From assembly GCA_964035575.1 (NCBI GenBank), contig OZ037911.1, forward strand, positions 992,001-1,056,000: a stretch of DNA of 64,000 nt, read 5' to 3'. The DNA is from Rhynchopus sp. YZ270_cl-10. Lineage: Eukaryota > Euglenozoa > Diplonemea > Diplonemida > Diplonemidae. A program made the translations under genes and the position numbers. Below, one piece after another: positions 10,231-21,363 of this stretch (positions within the stretch are counted from its first letter, which is position 1; each line of letters begins with the position of its first letter). The notes beneath the pieces are model-generated. The model had not been told where the DNA came from. It did no database searches and saw nothing but the letters and a program-made list of their open reading frames with translations.

Positions 10231-10578
10231 ATGACAGTCGACGCCATTGCCCTCGGAAACCAGTTCGTGGCCCTGCGCAAGTCGAAGTGCAACGAGGAGG
10301 CACTGGACCTGTTCATCACAGACGCGACCTACATGGAAGTGCCCACCATGCTCAGCAGCGACAAAATCACGGGACGCGAGAAGATCATGAAGCGCTGGAA
10401 GAAGGAGGACAAGGATGGCCTGCGCTTCATCAGGGAGGACCCCTTCTCGCTTGTGAAGCCGGGAGTGGTCCAACGCACTGTTGTGGGTGAGATGCTGATC
10501 CTGAAGCTGACGGTGACACACACAATCCACTTCACACCTGAGGGGAAGATTCACAAGATGCTTGTGAAGAAGCAGTGA
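10231..10578 (+). CDS. NTF2/SnoaL-like small protein, array copy 6 (type A)
   Basis: A 115-aa A-type protein with SSDKITGREK (I for M) and DPFSLVKPG (S for T). These two changes are shared only with copy 8, so copies 6 and 8 form an identical pair, as copies 1 and 4 do. Confidence 0.7.
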   Translation: MTVDAIALGNQFVALRKSKCNEEALDLFITDATYMEVPTMLSSDKITGREKIMKRWKKEDKDGLRFIREDPFSLVKPGVVQRTVVGEMLILKLTVTHTIHFTPEGKIHKMLVKKQ

Positions 10579-11434
10579 TCTGCGTTTGCAACACCTCGAA
10601 CACGACATTGGCCACCTGATGTGTTGTGTGCACTTCAGGCAGGTTCTTTGATGTGTCCGTGTAGTTTTCGGGTGACTAAGCACAAGCAGCTTAGGTTCAT
10701 CTTGCAGCCTTCTCTTTTCTCTATTATGTGACCAAACATGAGAAGTGGTCATCATGTTGCAGAGGATGTTTTGTCCTCTTTTGTTTTTATAGTATTTTTG
10801 TAATCATTGCCTGCGTCCGAAGAGACGTTTGCACCTGCAACTTTATTGCCATCTGCATGTGGCTGTGTGCTGCATTGACGCTTACGCTACGCTTCTCTGC
10901 TGGGGACGTGCACTCCCCACAAAGCGGCTGCCTGCGTTCTAACCCCGTTCCTAACTTACGTTTCATTAGCATCTGCACCTATTTATACATGACAGATCAT
11001 TTGACACGTTCACCTTTTGACTCTTGTTCTTCTCTCCGTTCTTCAAGCTTATTCATAGCGAGTTTATATATACCGTGGACTAAGCAGAAGCTTTGGTTCA
11101 CCATCACAACTTTTATTCTGTTCTTCCCCCGATTGGACCCGCACAGTGAGTAATTGATGTCCGATGTGGTGTGATGTTGTATATTGCCAGCATTATTTGT
11201 GTGCTTAGTGTCCACGAGGATGTTTACTCTTTTTTTCCACCTTTTTTTCTTATTATTTTTGTCACTGTCCAGATACGGTCTCTCAAGCAAGCAGGGATTT
11301 CGACGTCAAGACACAACTGAATTGTTCCTCCTCCCCAACCTCTTGTTATGCTCACCTTTCGGCAACCACACTTCCCCACCTCACTTTCGCAAGGTTCACA
11401 ACACCCCACACAAACCTCACAAGACAAAAAGACA
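10579..11434. other. A-type 3' flank and B-type 5' flank between copies 6 and 7
   Basis: Repeated flanking DNA equivalent to 4518-5155 and 8317-9141. It holds an intact hairpin motif (10671-10725) that copies 1 and 4 carry only in shortened form. No gene seen. Confidence 0.5.
10671..10725 (+). repeat. Dispersed hairpin motif in 3' flank of array copy 6
   Basis: CTAAGC (10676-10681) pairs with GCTTAG (10689-10694), followed by GTTCATCTTGCAGCC and a C/T tract. The equivalent site after copies 1 and 4 reads GACTAAGCACTTATGTGACC, with about 40 bp of the motif absent. Confidence 0.65.
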
Positions 11435-11782
11435 ATGACAGTCGACGCCATTGCCCTCGGAAACCAGTTCGTGGCCCTGCGCAAGTCGAAGTGCCTGCAG
11501 GAGGCACTGGACCTGTTCATCACAGACGCGACCTACCTGGAGGTGCCCACCATCATTGGCCACGACAAAATGACTGGACGCGAGAAGATCATGAAGCGCT
11601 GGAAGAAGGAGGACAAGGACGGCCTGCGCTTCATCAGGGAGGACCCCTTCACGCTTGTGAAGCCGGGAGTGGTCCAGCGCACTGTTGTGGGCGAAATACT
11701 GATCCTGAAGCTGACGGTGACACACACAATCCACTTCACACCTGAGGGGAAGATTCACAAGATGCTTATCAGGAAGTCTTGA
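11435..11782 (+). CDS. NTF2/SnoaL-like small protein, array copy 7 (type B)
   Basis: A 115-aa B-type protein, identical to copy 3. The leader differs (CCTCACAAGACAAAAAGACA) and lacks one of the upstream ACTTACCACC blocks. Confidence 0.7.
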   Translation: MTVDAIALGNQFVALRKSKCLQEALDLFITDATYLEVPTIIGHDKMTGREKIMKRWKKEDKDGLRFIREDPFTLVKPGVVQRTVVGEILILKLTVTHTIHFTPEGKIHKMLIRKS

Positions 11783-12533
11783 TCTTGGTCTGCGGTTGCC
11801 ATGTCCCAAACACAACACAACACAACGTGCGTGAGTTTCGTTTGTCATCTTCATTTTCTTCGATTCTTTTGTTCTATTATTTGTGATCGTATTACTCTGC
11901 TGATTTTATCTGAATGCGGCCGTGCTGCTATTCGACACAAAAGCTACACTTCACTGTTGGTGGATGCCACGTGCACTCTGTTGCGCTGACATCAACGCCG
12001 ACTGTCGCAAGCGGCTGCCTTTGTGTGCTCTCTAACATCTTCACTAACTCACTCTTGTTCGCGTGTCTGCGTCCACTCATGACAGGACGTTGGGCACGAT
12101 ATCACCTATTGACTCTTGTTCTTCATCATTGAGTTCAACCCTTGTTTTCAACGAGTTTTTTGTTTTGTTTTGTTTGCCAAAAAGACGACCCGACAAAGAC
12201 CCGCATATGAGTTACCAATCATGATACCCATTGCAGGTTTGCACATTTAGCATACGGCAATGTATCTTTATGTGTGTAGGTCTGGCGAACCTTTTCGGCA
12301 CCTTTTTCAACCTTTTATGTCCACCATCGTGTGGACAGGCCACCTTACTACAGACACGTTTCTTTTCTCTCTTCTCAAGAAAGCAGGGATTTCGTCGTCA
12401 AGACACAACTGAATTGTTCCTCCTCCCCAACCTCTTGTTGTGCTCACCTTTCGTCAACCACACTTACCACCACTTCCCCACCTCACTTTCGCAAGGTTTT
12501 ACAACACACCACACCCAACTTCACAAAAAGAAA
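11783..12533. other. Flank between array copies 7 and 8
   Basis: Near-duplicate of 7218-7968 with only scattered substitutions. No separate gene seen. Confidence 0.5.
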
Positions 12534-12881
12534 ATGACAGTCGACGCCATTGCCCTCGGAAACCAGTTCGTGGCCCTGCGCAAGTCGAAGTGCAACGAGG
12601 AGGCACTGGACCTGTTCATCACAGACGCGACCTACATGGAAGTGCCCACCATGCTCAGCAGCGACAAAATCACGGGACGCGAGAAGATCATGAAGCGCTG
12701 GAAGAAGGAAGACAAGGATGGCCTGCGCTTCATAAGGGAGGACCCCTTCTCGCTTGTGAAGCCGGGAGTGGTCCAACGCACTGTTGTGGGTGAGATGCTG
12801 ATCCTGAAGCTGACGGTGACACACACAATCCACTTCACGCCTGAGGGGAAGATTCACAAGATGCTTGTGAAGAAGCAGTGA
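12534..12881 (+). CDS. NTF2/SnoaL-like small protein, array copy 8 (type A)
   Basis: A 115-aa A-type protein identical to copy 6. It is the last member. The flank after it continues as array-type DNA to about 13560 and then runs directly into the KH-domain gene, so the array boundary lies just upstream of that gene. Confidence 0.7.
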   Translation: MTVDAIALGNQFVALRKSKCNEEALDLFITDATYMEVPTMLSSDKITGREKIMKRWKKEDKDGLRFIREDPFSLVKPGVVQRTVVGEMLILKLTVTHTIHFTPEGKIHKMLVKKQ

Positions 12882-12973
12882 TCTGCGTTTGCAACACCTC
12901 GAACACGACGTTGGCCACCTGATGTGTTGTGTCCACTTCAGGCAGGTTTTTTGATGTGTCCGTGTAGTTTTCG

Positions 12974-13025
12974 GGTGACTAAACACAAGCAGCTTAGGTT
13001 CATCTTGCAACCTTCTCTTTTCTCT
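12974..13025 (+). repeat. Dispersed hairpin motif in 3' flank of array copy 8
   Basis: GACTAAACACAAGCAGCTTAG, GTTCATCTTGCAACC and a C/T tract; same form as the copy-2 flank. Confidence 0.6.
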
Positions 13026-13779
13026 ATTATGTGACCAAACGTGAGAAGCGGTCACCATGTTGCAGAGGATGTTTTGTCCTCTTTTGTTTTTATAGTTTTT
13101 TTGTAATCATTGCCTGCGTCCGAAGTGATGTTTGCACCTGCAACTTGCCATCTGCATGTGGCTGTGTGCTGCATTGACTCTCACGCTACGCTTCTCTGCT
13201 GGGGACGTGCACTCCCCACAAAGCGGCTGCCTGCGTTCTAACCCCGATCCTAACTTTCGTTTTCATTAGCATCTGCACCTATTTATACATGACAGATCAT
13301 TTGACACGTTCACCTTTTGACTCTTGTTCTTCTCTCCGTTCTTCAAGCTTATTCATAGCGAGTTTATACATAACGTGGACTAAGCAGAAGCTTTGGTTCA
13401 CCATCACAACTTTTATTGTATTAACCTCACGGTATCTTCCCCCGATTGGACCTGCACAATGAGTAATTGATGCCCGATGTGGTGTGGTGTTGTATATTGC
13501 CAGCATCATTTGTGTGCTTAGTGTCCACGAGGATGTTTACTCTTTTTTGTCACCTTTTTTCCACTTTTTTTTTCCACGCTGTCTTCTACCATGGATGACA
13601 GGCGAGTTTCACGCGACAAGTGTTTCTTCATGCCCCACCCCTTCCTTCCCACGCACCCAATGAAGAAGCCATGTCAGCTGCAGACTCTTTGCCCCCTTTT
13701 TTACGTGTCCTCAGCTTTGCTGTGCAGCAGTGCAGCATTTCCACCCACGCACCCACCAGGTAGAACAGCCCTTTCCGTA

Positions 13780-16700
13780 ATGAATCGGGACAGACACGCA
13801 CCGGGTGGTGCCCGCATGGGCGCAGAGGAGTTGCGCGAGTTGCAGTACCTTCGCGACCTGCACGACCAGATGACGCGACGCGACTACGCACCAGACCCCC
13901 TCATGTCACGTGGACGTGACCCCAGAGGACCCGACCCACGTGACGACAGGTTCCCCGACAGGTTCTCCGACAGGTATGACCGGCGTGACCTGCGTGAGGA
14001 ACGTTTCAACGACCGCTTCGGACGTGACGCGCGTGACGACAGACCCGACTCTCGGGATCGCTTTGGCGACCGTTTTGACCGCCCTGGCCCTGCCTTCCGA
14101 GACATCCGTGACGCCCCAAGCGGCTACCGCGACGGGCCTGTGTTGCCTGACTACAGGGAACGCCGCCAGTTGAGCCCGGAGCGTGGTTTCTTTAATCCTC
14201 GCGATGTACGCCGTGATCCGCGAGGAGGCAACTTCCGTGACGGACCCGGGCCTCGGGGACCACGCGACGGAGCACGTGACGATGGACGTGGTGACCCGCG
14301 TGACAGGCAAGGCGGACGCGACCCTCGTGACAGCATGCCAGGTGACGGACCCGGACCTCGGGGACCACGCGACGTGAGGCAGACAAGGGACGACCGCAAT
14401 CGGGACTTCGACAGAAAGGACAATGGGAAGCGCACACAGGCACAGGCACAGATAACGGCTGACGGCAACCCCATCCCGACCGTGATGCCTTCCCTCACCA
14501 GGGACGACTACACACAGGAGCAGCGGCATGAGAACGATGTTGGGCGCTTCTTCGAAGAAAACAGCAAGGACTACGTGCAGGTCTTCTACATCCTGCCAAC
14601 GAACATTGGGAAGCTGGTGGGGACACGTGGCTCCCAGATCCACCTGATGGAGCGGAAGTTCAGTGTGGTGTTGAATGCGAACGCGACGGGGCGTGTTGTG
14701 GTGCGGGCACGTCGTATGGAGAACGTTGAGTCTTGCAGCATCGAGGTGCGCCGCGTCACATCGCTGTGGGCAGAGTTTGACAAAACCGACACATGGCTAG
14801 AGGTGACGGATCAGGTGATGATGGACCTGCAGCGCAACAGCTGCCGCTACATGTACGACATCTCCCGCGACACAGACTGCAAGCTCGATGTCGCCCGCCG
14901 CAGGAACGGCAGCGTCGTGCGCATCATCGGCACCCCCGAGGCTCGCAAGGCAGGGCTTGCTGCGATTAAAAAGTTTGTCCGGAAGTCTGACACCAACATC
15001 AACGAAACATACATGTTCCCTCTGGACGCGCTTGCACGCTTCATCGGACAACGTGGTCGCCACGTTGCCTCCTTCGAGAAGGACACCGAGTGTGCTGTGA
15101 ACTCACGCAAGGCACAGGTGGAACGTGTTGGCGACCTGGGTCCTCTGGTGTTGACGGGACCGCCTGAGGTGATTGCCAGGGCGAAGGAGAGAATCCATGA
15201 GCTGCTCACGGAGTGGGGGCACGACATACCGGCACAGTCAGGCTCAAAGAACAACGCTAATGCCAAGGAGGCGACGGAGGCCCTGGCCGTGACACGTCTT
15301 GAAAAGGATACGGACATGATCAACGCGGAGGAGGCAAAACGCGTGCTGCGCTATAGCTACCTCCGTCACATCGTGCACGCTGAGAAGTGGGAAGACCCCT
15401 CCGCAGAGGCGCTCAAAAAGTGTTCCGAGATCATCACGCACATTGAAGAGCTGATGGTCGCAGCGGGCTACAAGCCGTTCAGGATGCGCATGGTTGGGGA
15501 GTGGATGCTTGGCGTTGCTGAGAAGGAGACACCGGTGAAGATGGTTGTTGTGCAGTCGAAGCAGGTCCGTGAGATGTCGCCTGCCGTGCAGACAGAGATC
15601 TATTCGAAGCTGCAGGAGGTGCTGGCGAAGGACGGCTTCACCTCGGTCGACATTGCTGGTCTGTACAAAAATATCTTCCTCCGCAGGCGTGGCGGGGATG
15701 TGACGGCAGCCTCCCTCAACGCGCAGTTCAACTTCGACATCTCCTGCAACACTGCCCACGAACAGCAGCTCTGTGCGCTGCTGCAGGCGTACGCCCTGCA
15801 GTCGCCCGTCGTCCGCGCGATGATGTGGGTGCTGAGCAGCTTCTTCAAGTCCCTCCCCCTTGCGGTGTGCTCCACCAAGGTCAAGGCCGCACTCAACTTT
15901 GAGACCATCGGAGTCATGGTGATCCGCTTCCTGCTCGACTGCTCTGAGATTGCGTGGATCGACCCAGCGACTGCACGTGAAAAGCGCCCCAGCGAATGTG
16001 AATGGGGACCCATGCACAAGATGGCACAGTACAGCAGCCAGGTTCAGGCCTTCATGAAGTTCTATACCTTCGGGTTCGACTTCGAAACACATCAGGTCAG
16101 CATCACTCAGGCGCAGTCGAGCGAACGCAGCACGACAGAGGAGAAGGTATGCACCCTGCACTCTGCACAACTCTGTGCAACACTCCGGGGTGGGCGATAT
16201 CACAACTGAGCGCCGAGAGAGCGTTTTTTTTCTGTATTCAACGTTACTTTTGCCTGAACTCCGTTGAGGTGGCAGCATTGCTGTTGTAGGGGGCTAAGCG
16301 TGGCTTAGGTTTATCTTGATAAAATATTGTTTTTAGATACCGAATTTATTCCCTCTTTTCACAAAGCTGTTTTTTCACGCTTTTGTGCCATTTTTTTAGC
16401 TTCAGATGTGTATGCACGAGAGGCATCTTCTTTTCAACTTTTTTTGGGCATGCGTTCCATGAAAAGTTCGAGGGTTTTATTATTTTTAAGACTAACGGCT
16501 TACGGCATATTATCAACTTTTCTTTTATCCCCCTTCCCCCAATGGTATGGATGTGTGTGTTGTGTTGTGTTCGTTGATGTGGCGGGAAGGAGCGTTGTGT
16601 GTGTGGCTTTTGCAACGTATTGTGATGTTATGCTGATGGCACTGGCCCCGTCTCTCGAGACAACCCGAAGTCGTGTGAAGAGTACCGAAGCAAGACCCGA

Positions 16701-19364
16701 TTGCGTTGTTCTCTGTCTTTTGTTGGCTGGCGGCTGAGTGTATGACGAGGAAATGCGGTTGTGAGAGCAGGGGACAGGGTGGCGGTCATGGTGAACAGGG
16801 GCAACGTGTCGTGAGGCTTATTATGTGTAGTGCTGCCTGGCGGGTGCGTGCTTTAGTGGGAACAGGAAGGCGTGTTGCTATTGGCCGATCCAATGTCGAA
16901 GCCGAGCTGTTGTTTGTGTCTCCTGCCATTTGTGTCGCTAACAAGGTTGGCTAGATAACTGCCCCAGGGCAGAGGTGGTGTCTGTGTATGAAGACTCTGA
17001 CGTTGCTCCGCTCTCTCACGCGCAGGGTGCTTACATAGCAGTGTCGTACTGTGGTGGTGGGTGCTCACCTCCTCCAGCGAGGAGAACGATGTCTGTGGGA
17101 TGTGAACGGAACGGGGTGTTGCTGTAGGTGTTGCTGTGGCATGTGAGCCGGTGGAGGAGTGGTGCTGTGAAGGAGTCGCGCTTTTCCCCGGGGGTGTCAT
17201 GTTCTGTGCTGTCAAGTGCTCTGCTGACATGCTTTCGTACCAAACCCGTTTTGAGCAAGCAGGATAATCCGTGTTGCTGCCTCCTGAAGTTGAGAACAAC
17301 CTTGCTGTGGACGAACGCAAACCCAGTGACAAAAGGCACGTTGCATAAGAGAATGCAACGAGTGGATCTGGTGTTTGAAATGTATTGGTGCGTGGGCACG
17401 TTTTCGAAATGGACGTCGGACTGCATGGTTGAGGTCTGCTGGTGCAGGTCATGTACAAAGGAACACTGTCACGAGCGGGCTTTTGTATTTCAAGTCAACT
17501 TGTTTCTGTTTGATGTTGATGGAGGGATCGTGTGGCTTCTGACCCTGTGGTGGCTATTTCGGACACGGCAAGACTGTGCGCTTGCCGTGGTGTATTGCAA
17601 CAAGGCCGTAAGCTACTGTGGCGCGTCGCAGTTGAAGAATAGCAGATGTGCGTAGGTGCTTGCTAACTTAACAATGGATTGCCGCCGCAGCACTTTAGCA
17701 GACGAGAGAGAACTCACCATTGTGCCTGTGTTGGTCGAAGCATACGTCCCACGTATCACAGACAACAACGTGGATCCTGCTTGCGTCGGTCTTTGAGCCG
17801 TGAAACCGTACTTCACAAGAATGACTCCGGCGTCGGTGCTTTGATGCAGAGCAGGAGATCACAACGGATTGCCGCTGCCCACAGCACTTCAGCAGAGAGA
17901 GAGCCCACCATTGTACCTGTGTTGGTCGAAGCATGCGCCATACGTGCCACAGACAACAACGAGACCATGATGGATATGGATCTGGACCTGCTTGCGCCAG
18001 TCTTTGAGCCGTGAGACCGTACTTCACAAGAATGACTGCGCTCATTGATACAGGACAGGAGATCACAACGGATTGCCGCTGCCCACAGCACTTCAGCAGA
18101 GAGAGAGCCCACCATTGTACCTGTGTTGGTCGAAGCATGCGCCATACGTGCCACAGACAACAACGAGACCATGATGGATATGGATCTGGACCTGCTTGCG
18201 CCAGTCTTTGAGCCGTGAGACCGTACTTCACAAGAATGACTGCGCTCATTGATACAGGACAGGAGATCACAACGGATTGCCGCTGCCCACAGCACTTCAG
18301 CAGAGAGAGAGGACTCACCATTGTACCTGTGTTGGTCGAAGCATGCGCCATACGTGCCACAGACAGCAACGAGACCATGATGGATATGGATCTGGACCTG
18401 CTTGCGTCGGTCTTTGAGCCGTGAGACCGTACTTCACAAGAACGACACAGACCACACAACTAAGCTGTTGTCCGAGCTGCGGAGTGCGCAGGGTGCCGAC
18501 ACGTGGTGTCTTCCAGGCTTCGAGGGACTACACCTGGGTTGCACTGCCTCCGTGACACGAATCATTACTATGCAGCCATGCGCGTCTCCTCAAGCACTGT
18601 ACACCTATCTCACAAAGCTGCCACTGCTGCCACTGCTAGCTGCCTGCGACACCGAACCGACTCTAGAGTGACGGAAGCTGTGTGTGCGCTGGACGCATCG
18701 AGACACCTGCCGCTGCCAAGAAGACGCCACCAAAAACCTGCACAAACCGAACCAACGATAGCATGCACTGGGCCAAACACGACGTCTCTACTTTCAATTT
18801 TTTTTCAGTCATAAAAATAAAACCACCTAAAAAAAAAATACTCCACCACCACAGAAGAACTCTGTCTCTGTGTGCAACCCGTTCGCCCCCAATGAGAACC
18901 TTGCCCCCCTCAGGGGTAAAGAGGTATGCAAACACGCGCCCGCCCCCCCCCCTTTTTCTCCCATCATCATCACACTCTTGCAGTTCTCGGACTTCCTTCT
19001 GCTGATGTACACTGTGTCTGCGCTGGATGAGGAGACGGAGACGGACGAGGAGGCGCTGGCGAAGCTTCATGTTGAACACACGATGCTGCAGGCTGTTGCA
19101 CGCGCACGTCTGGACGTTGCTGGCGAGGAGACAACCCAGCGTGGCGCCTGCGAGAAGGAAGAGGGCAACGCATTCTCCCTCATCGCCGCAGGTGATGATG
19201 ATATGGTGGTCATGGCGGATGCCGAGGACGACGAAGACAGCGAGCACACCAGCTGCGACTTCGTGAACAACGGCCAACCAGACGTCGAAGCCCCTGAGAC
19301 CGCAACACAAGAGACAGGCCCTCTCCCTGACGACGACGACGACGATGACTCCTACATGCACTAA
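13780..19364 (+). CDS. Two-KH protein with degenerate TUTase-like nucleotidyltransferase, three exons
   Basis: Exons 13780-16146, 18855-18923 and 18984-19364, all phase 0, give about 938 aa; the frame is open upstream to an ATG at 13591. An Arg/Asp/Pro/Gly-rich stretch (about 40-215) suggests RNA binding. Two KH-like units follow, with GTRG (about 281) and GQRG (about 423). The rest follows the Cid1/TUTase plan. FNFDISCNT (D653) matches the strand with the third catalytic Asp and runs into LLQAYALQSPVVRAMM, the central helix. Exon 2 then supplies VCNPFAPNENLA, matching the PAP-associated DPF..N motif, which confirms the splicing. The first motif is decayed: VGEWMLGV has the glycine, but the Asp-x-Asp pair is absent (PVKMVVV). 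I infer an RNA-binding protein with no nucleotidyltransferase activity. The C-terminus is acidic, with an Asp run. Confidence 0.7.
16289..16330 (+). repeat. Dispersed hairpin motif inside an intron
   Basis: CTAAGC (16294-16299), loop GTG, GCTTAG (16303-16308), then GTTTATCTTGATAAA. The loop is the shortest of the family. Confidence 0.6.
17672..18451 (+). repeat. 204-bp minisatellite, about 3.8 units
   Basis: Units start GAGATCACAACGGATTGCC at 17855, 18059 and 18263, exactly 204 bp apart. The first two are almost identical and the third is partial. An older, more diverged unit precedes them from about 17672. Because 204 is a multiple of three, minus-strand reading frames stay open across the array (up to 254 codons); this is explained by the period and is not evidence of a gene. 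The array lies inside the giant intron. Confidence 0.85.
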
Positions 19365-19793
19365 AAAAAGAGCTGCAGAGAAAAAAGGGGGAGAGGGAGA
19401 GGGAGGGTGTGATTGTGTTCACAGATTGTGCATCGTGTGCAAGTGAGTTAGTCGGATCATGTGAGTTGTTCTGCTTCTCCGACAGTGAAGACTGTTTGAG
19501 ACGCAAAAGAAAGAAAAATAAATAAATAGGGATTTGAATCAATAAAAAGCCCTTTTAAGTGAGTTCTGTCGACCTTGGGGGAGGGGGAGGGGGTTAAATT
19601 TTCGATACCCAATATTTCTTAACGGGGGGGTGATCCGGGGGACCGGATTCAGTACCGTTGTGGGGGAGTGGGAGGGTTGTTGGTAGGTGTACTGCGGGAA
19701 GGGGGGAAAAAAAAATCAGTTATAAGTTTCTGTGGGATGTTGTCCATTCAACTGTGGTATTGTGTCATACAATGTTTTTGTGGGAAAATGACT
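19365..19793. other. 3' flank of the KH/TUTase-like gene
   Basis: G-rich runs and an AATAAATAAATA cluster near 19518 that could serve for polyadenylation. No gene seen. Confidence 0.4.
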
Positions 19794-19907
19794 ATAACAC
19801 CCACGTTACTAATACCCATTTACGATAATACCCACTGGGTATTATCGTAAACTTTTTGGGTATTATCGTAAAGTTTTTGGGTATTATCGTAAACTTTTTG
19901 GGTATTA
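19794..19907 (+). repeat. Left terminal inverted repeat
   Basis: 114 bp, exact inverted match to 21364-21477. Immediately inside it lies GGTACCCA repeated three times. Confidence 0.85.
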
Positions 19908-21363
19908 CCCAGGTACCCAGGTACCCAGGTACGATGTGATTTAGCTGGCTACTCGCGCAAGGTATCAGAGGCGCTCGCACGCTGGTGAATGTGCAGACAA
20001 GGTATGGTTTCATCGACCCCAGAGAAAATACAATTTTCACTAAATATATGGGGGGGGGGTTTTTTTTACACAACTTTTTGCATCCCTGTCTTACATCCTC
20101 AAATTCAGGGTAACCATTTTTCTTGACAATTAACAATTAATCTTTCTCCAAGCGACATAACTTAATTACACCCACATTTACACTCATCACAGGATCGCGA
20201 AATCTGAACTGCATCAGCGATTGCGCTTCTCCGTCTCCGACATTCTACACCTCAACATACGAAGACCTGGGTGGGAACATTTAGTCAGTCACTGCTATAG
20301 CCATTAACCCAGGGAGCATAGCTAGTGCAAGAAATTCGACTTTGGCAACCTTCCGGAAAGTCTGTCCTCTGCTCGCGGAGGACTAGACACAAGAAAATAT
20401 TGCGTTCCCCCAGAAAACCAGTGCACATTTCACACTCTTGTGGGTGGTCTTGTTGCCTTTTCGTCATAGTAATTTTGGCCCAGGCATGTTCTTGAAGCAT
20501 GACAATTTAGTGTGTATGGGGCAGGGTGTTGTTTTGTTCTGAATTCTCTTTGTTATAACATCTAAGTCAATCGCGGGTGGTGGTTTGTGTAGCGTGAGGC
20601 ACTCTTTTTAGCAAACTTCCTGCGGCTGCTAAAGTGTTATTTCTTCGGATTTAACAACGTACAGCGTAACATAGTGGTTTCGCCTGGTCGACACAACCTT
20701 TGATAGATATGGGATAACCAACCCCCTTCGACCCCTTGTGGGTTCACTGAACAAGCCCTAGTGGTAGTTAAACGCGATTGACATTTACATTCCTAGAGAT
20801 GAAAGAACAAGACAACACTTCTGTACCCGCGCATCAAAATTGTGGAAAACTTTGCACCCCAAACACCCTCAACAACGCCCGCCAAAAGGCGCCCCTTGTT
20901 GCTGGGAGTTGGTTCTCATGTTTGATACACTGCACAGCAGGCATTCCTCTGAGTCCAACGCATGTTTGGCCTGTCTGCGGCGTTGTACTTCAGGTGCACG
21001 AAGACAGGGTCTGGTGGTAAATTTTGCGTAGTACTGCGACGTAGTGCTGCGTGGGTCTGGGAATATGGGTACCTGGGTACAGGATATTTGTTGTCAAAGA
21101 CATCTTCCACCATGCATTGAGGAGGGTAAGACAGTGGTCGCAGTTTGTACTTGATAGCATTACAACATTTAACTTCTCCACGGGGGTCTTGGGCCGTTCA
21201 CTCGGTTATACCTTGACTACCGGAAGATATTCTTGAGGCCTTTTTGGTCTCTAGAATATCCGGTCTTCCCGAACGGAGGCACACTTTGTGTGTTACTACG
21301 ACCTGGCAACTTCCAGCAGTAGGTTAAGTAATCTTTCTTGTAAATTGTTGGGATACCCAAAAC

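Larger units (their letters stand above)
4044..13560 (+). repeat. Tandem array of eight NTF2-like gene units (A-B dyads)
   Basis: Eight copies of a 348-bp coding unit with its flanks, spaced 1.1-1.6 kb apart. Two subtypes exist. A copies read NEEALDLF near the N-terminus and end in VKKQ; B copies read LQEALDLF and end in IRKS. The order is A, A', B, A, B, A, B, A. Start-to-start spacing of successive A-B dyads is 2223, 2262 and 2303 bp. A genes always have one type of 3' flank (CTGCGTTTGCA) followed by the B-type 5' flank (CACTGTCCAGATACG). B genes have another 3' flank (GGTCTGCGGTTGCC) followed by the A-type 5' flank (GACACGTTTCTTTTC). The repeating unit therefore includes regulatory DNA and arose by dyad duplication with later homogenisation. 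Confidence 0.85.
16147..18854 (+). other. Giant intron (2,708 nt) of the KH/TUTase-like gene
   Basis: Starts GTATGC after an AAG codon and ends CCACCACAG before AAG AAC, both phase 0. The exons on either side rebuild one continuous PAP-associated domain. It is at least 15 times longer than the other introns in this window. It contains a hairpin motif (16289), a copy of the CACTGTCACGAG motif (about 17467) and the 204-bp minisatellite. An extra exon inside cannot be excluded. Confidence 0.6.

Noticed and set aside
15244-16278. A 344-codon minus-strand frame within the KH/TUTase-like gene
   Set aside because: Shadow of a well-supported plus-strand domain; composition typical of an antisense frame.
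17672-18451. CRISPR-like tandem repeat
   Set aside because: Units are directly adjacent 204-bp copies without short repeats and unique spacers, and the genome is eukaryotic.
17695-18459. A 254-codon minus-strand open frame in the KH gene intron
   Set aside because: It is open only because the 204-bp repeat unit is a multiple of three; the product simply repeats with the unit.
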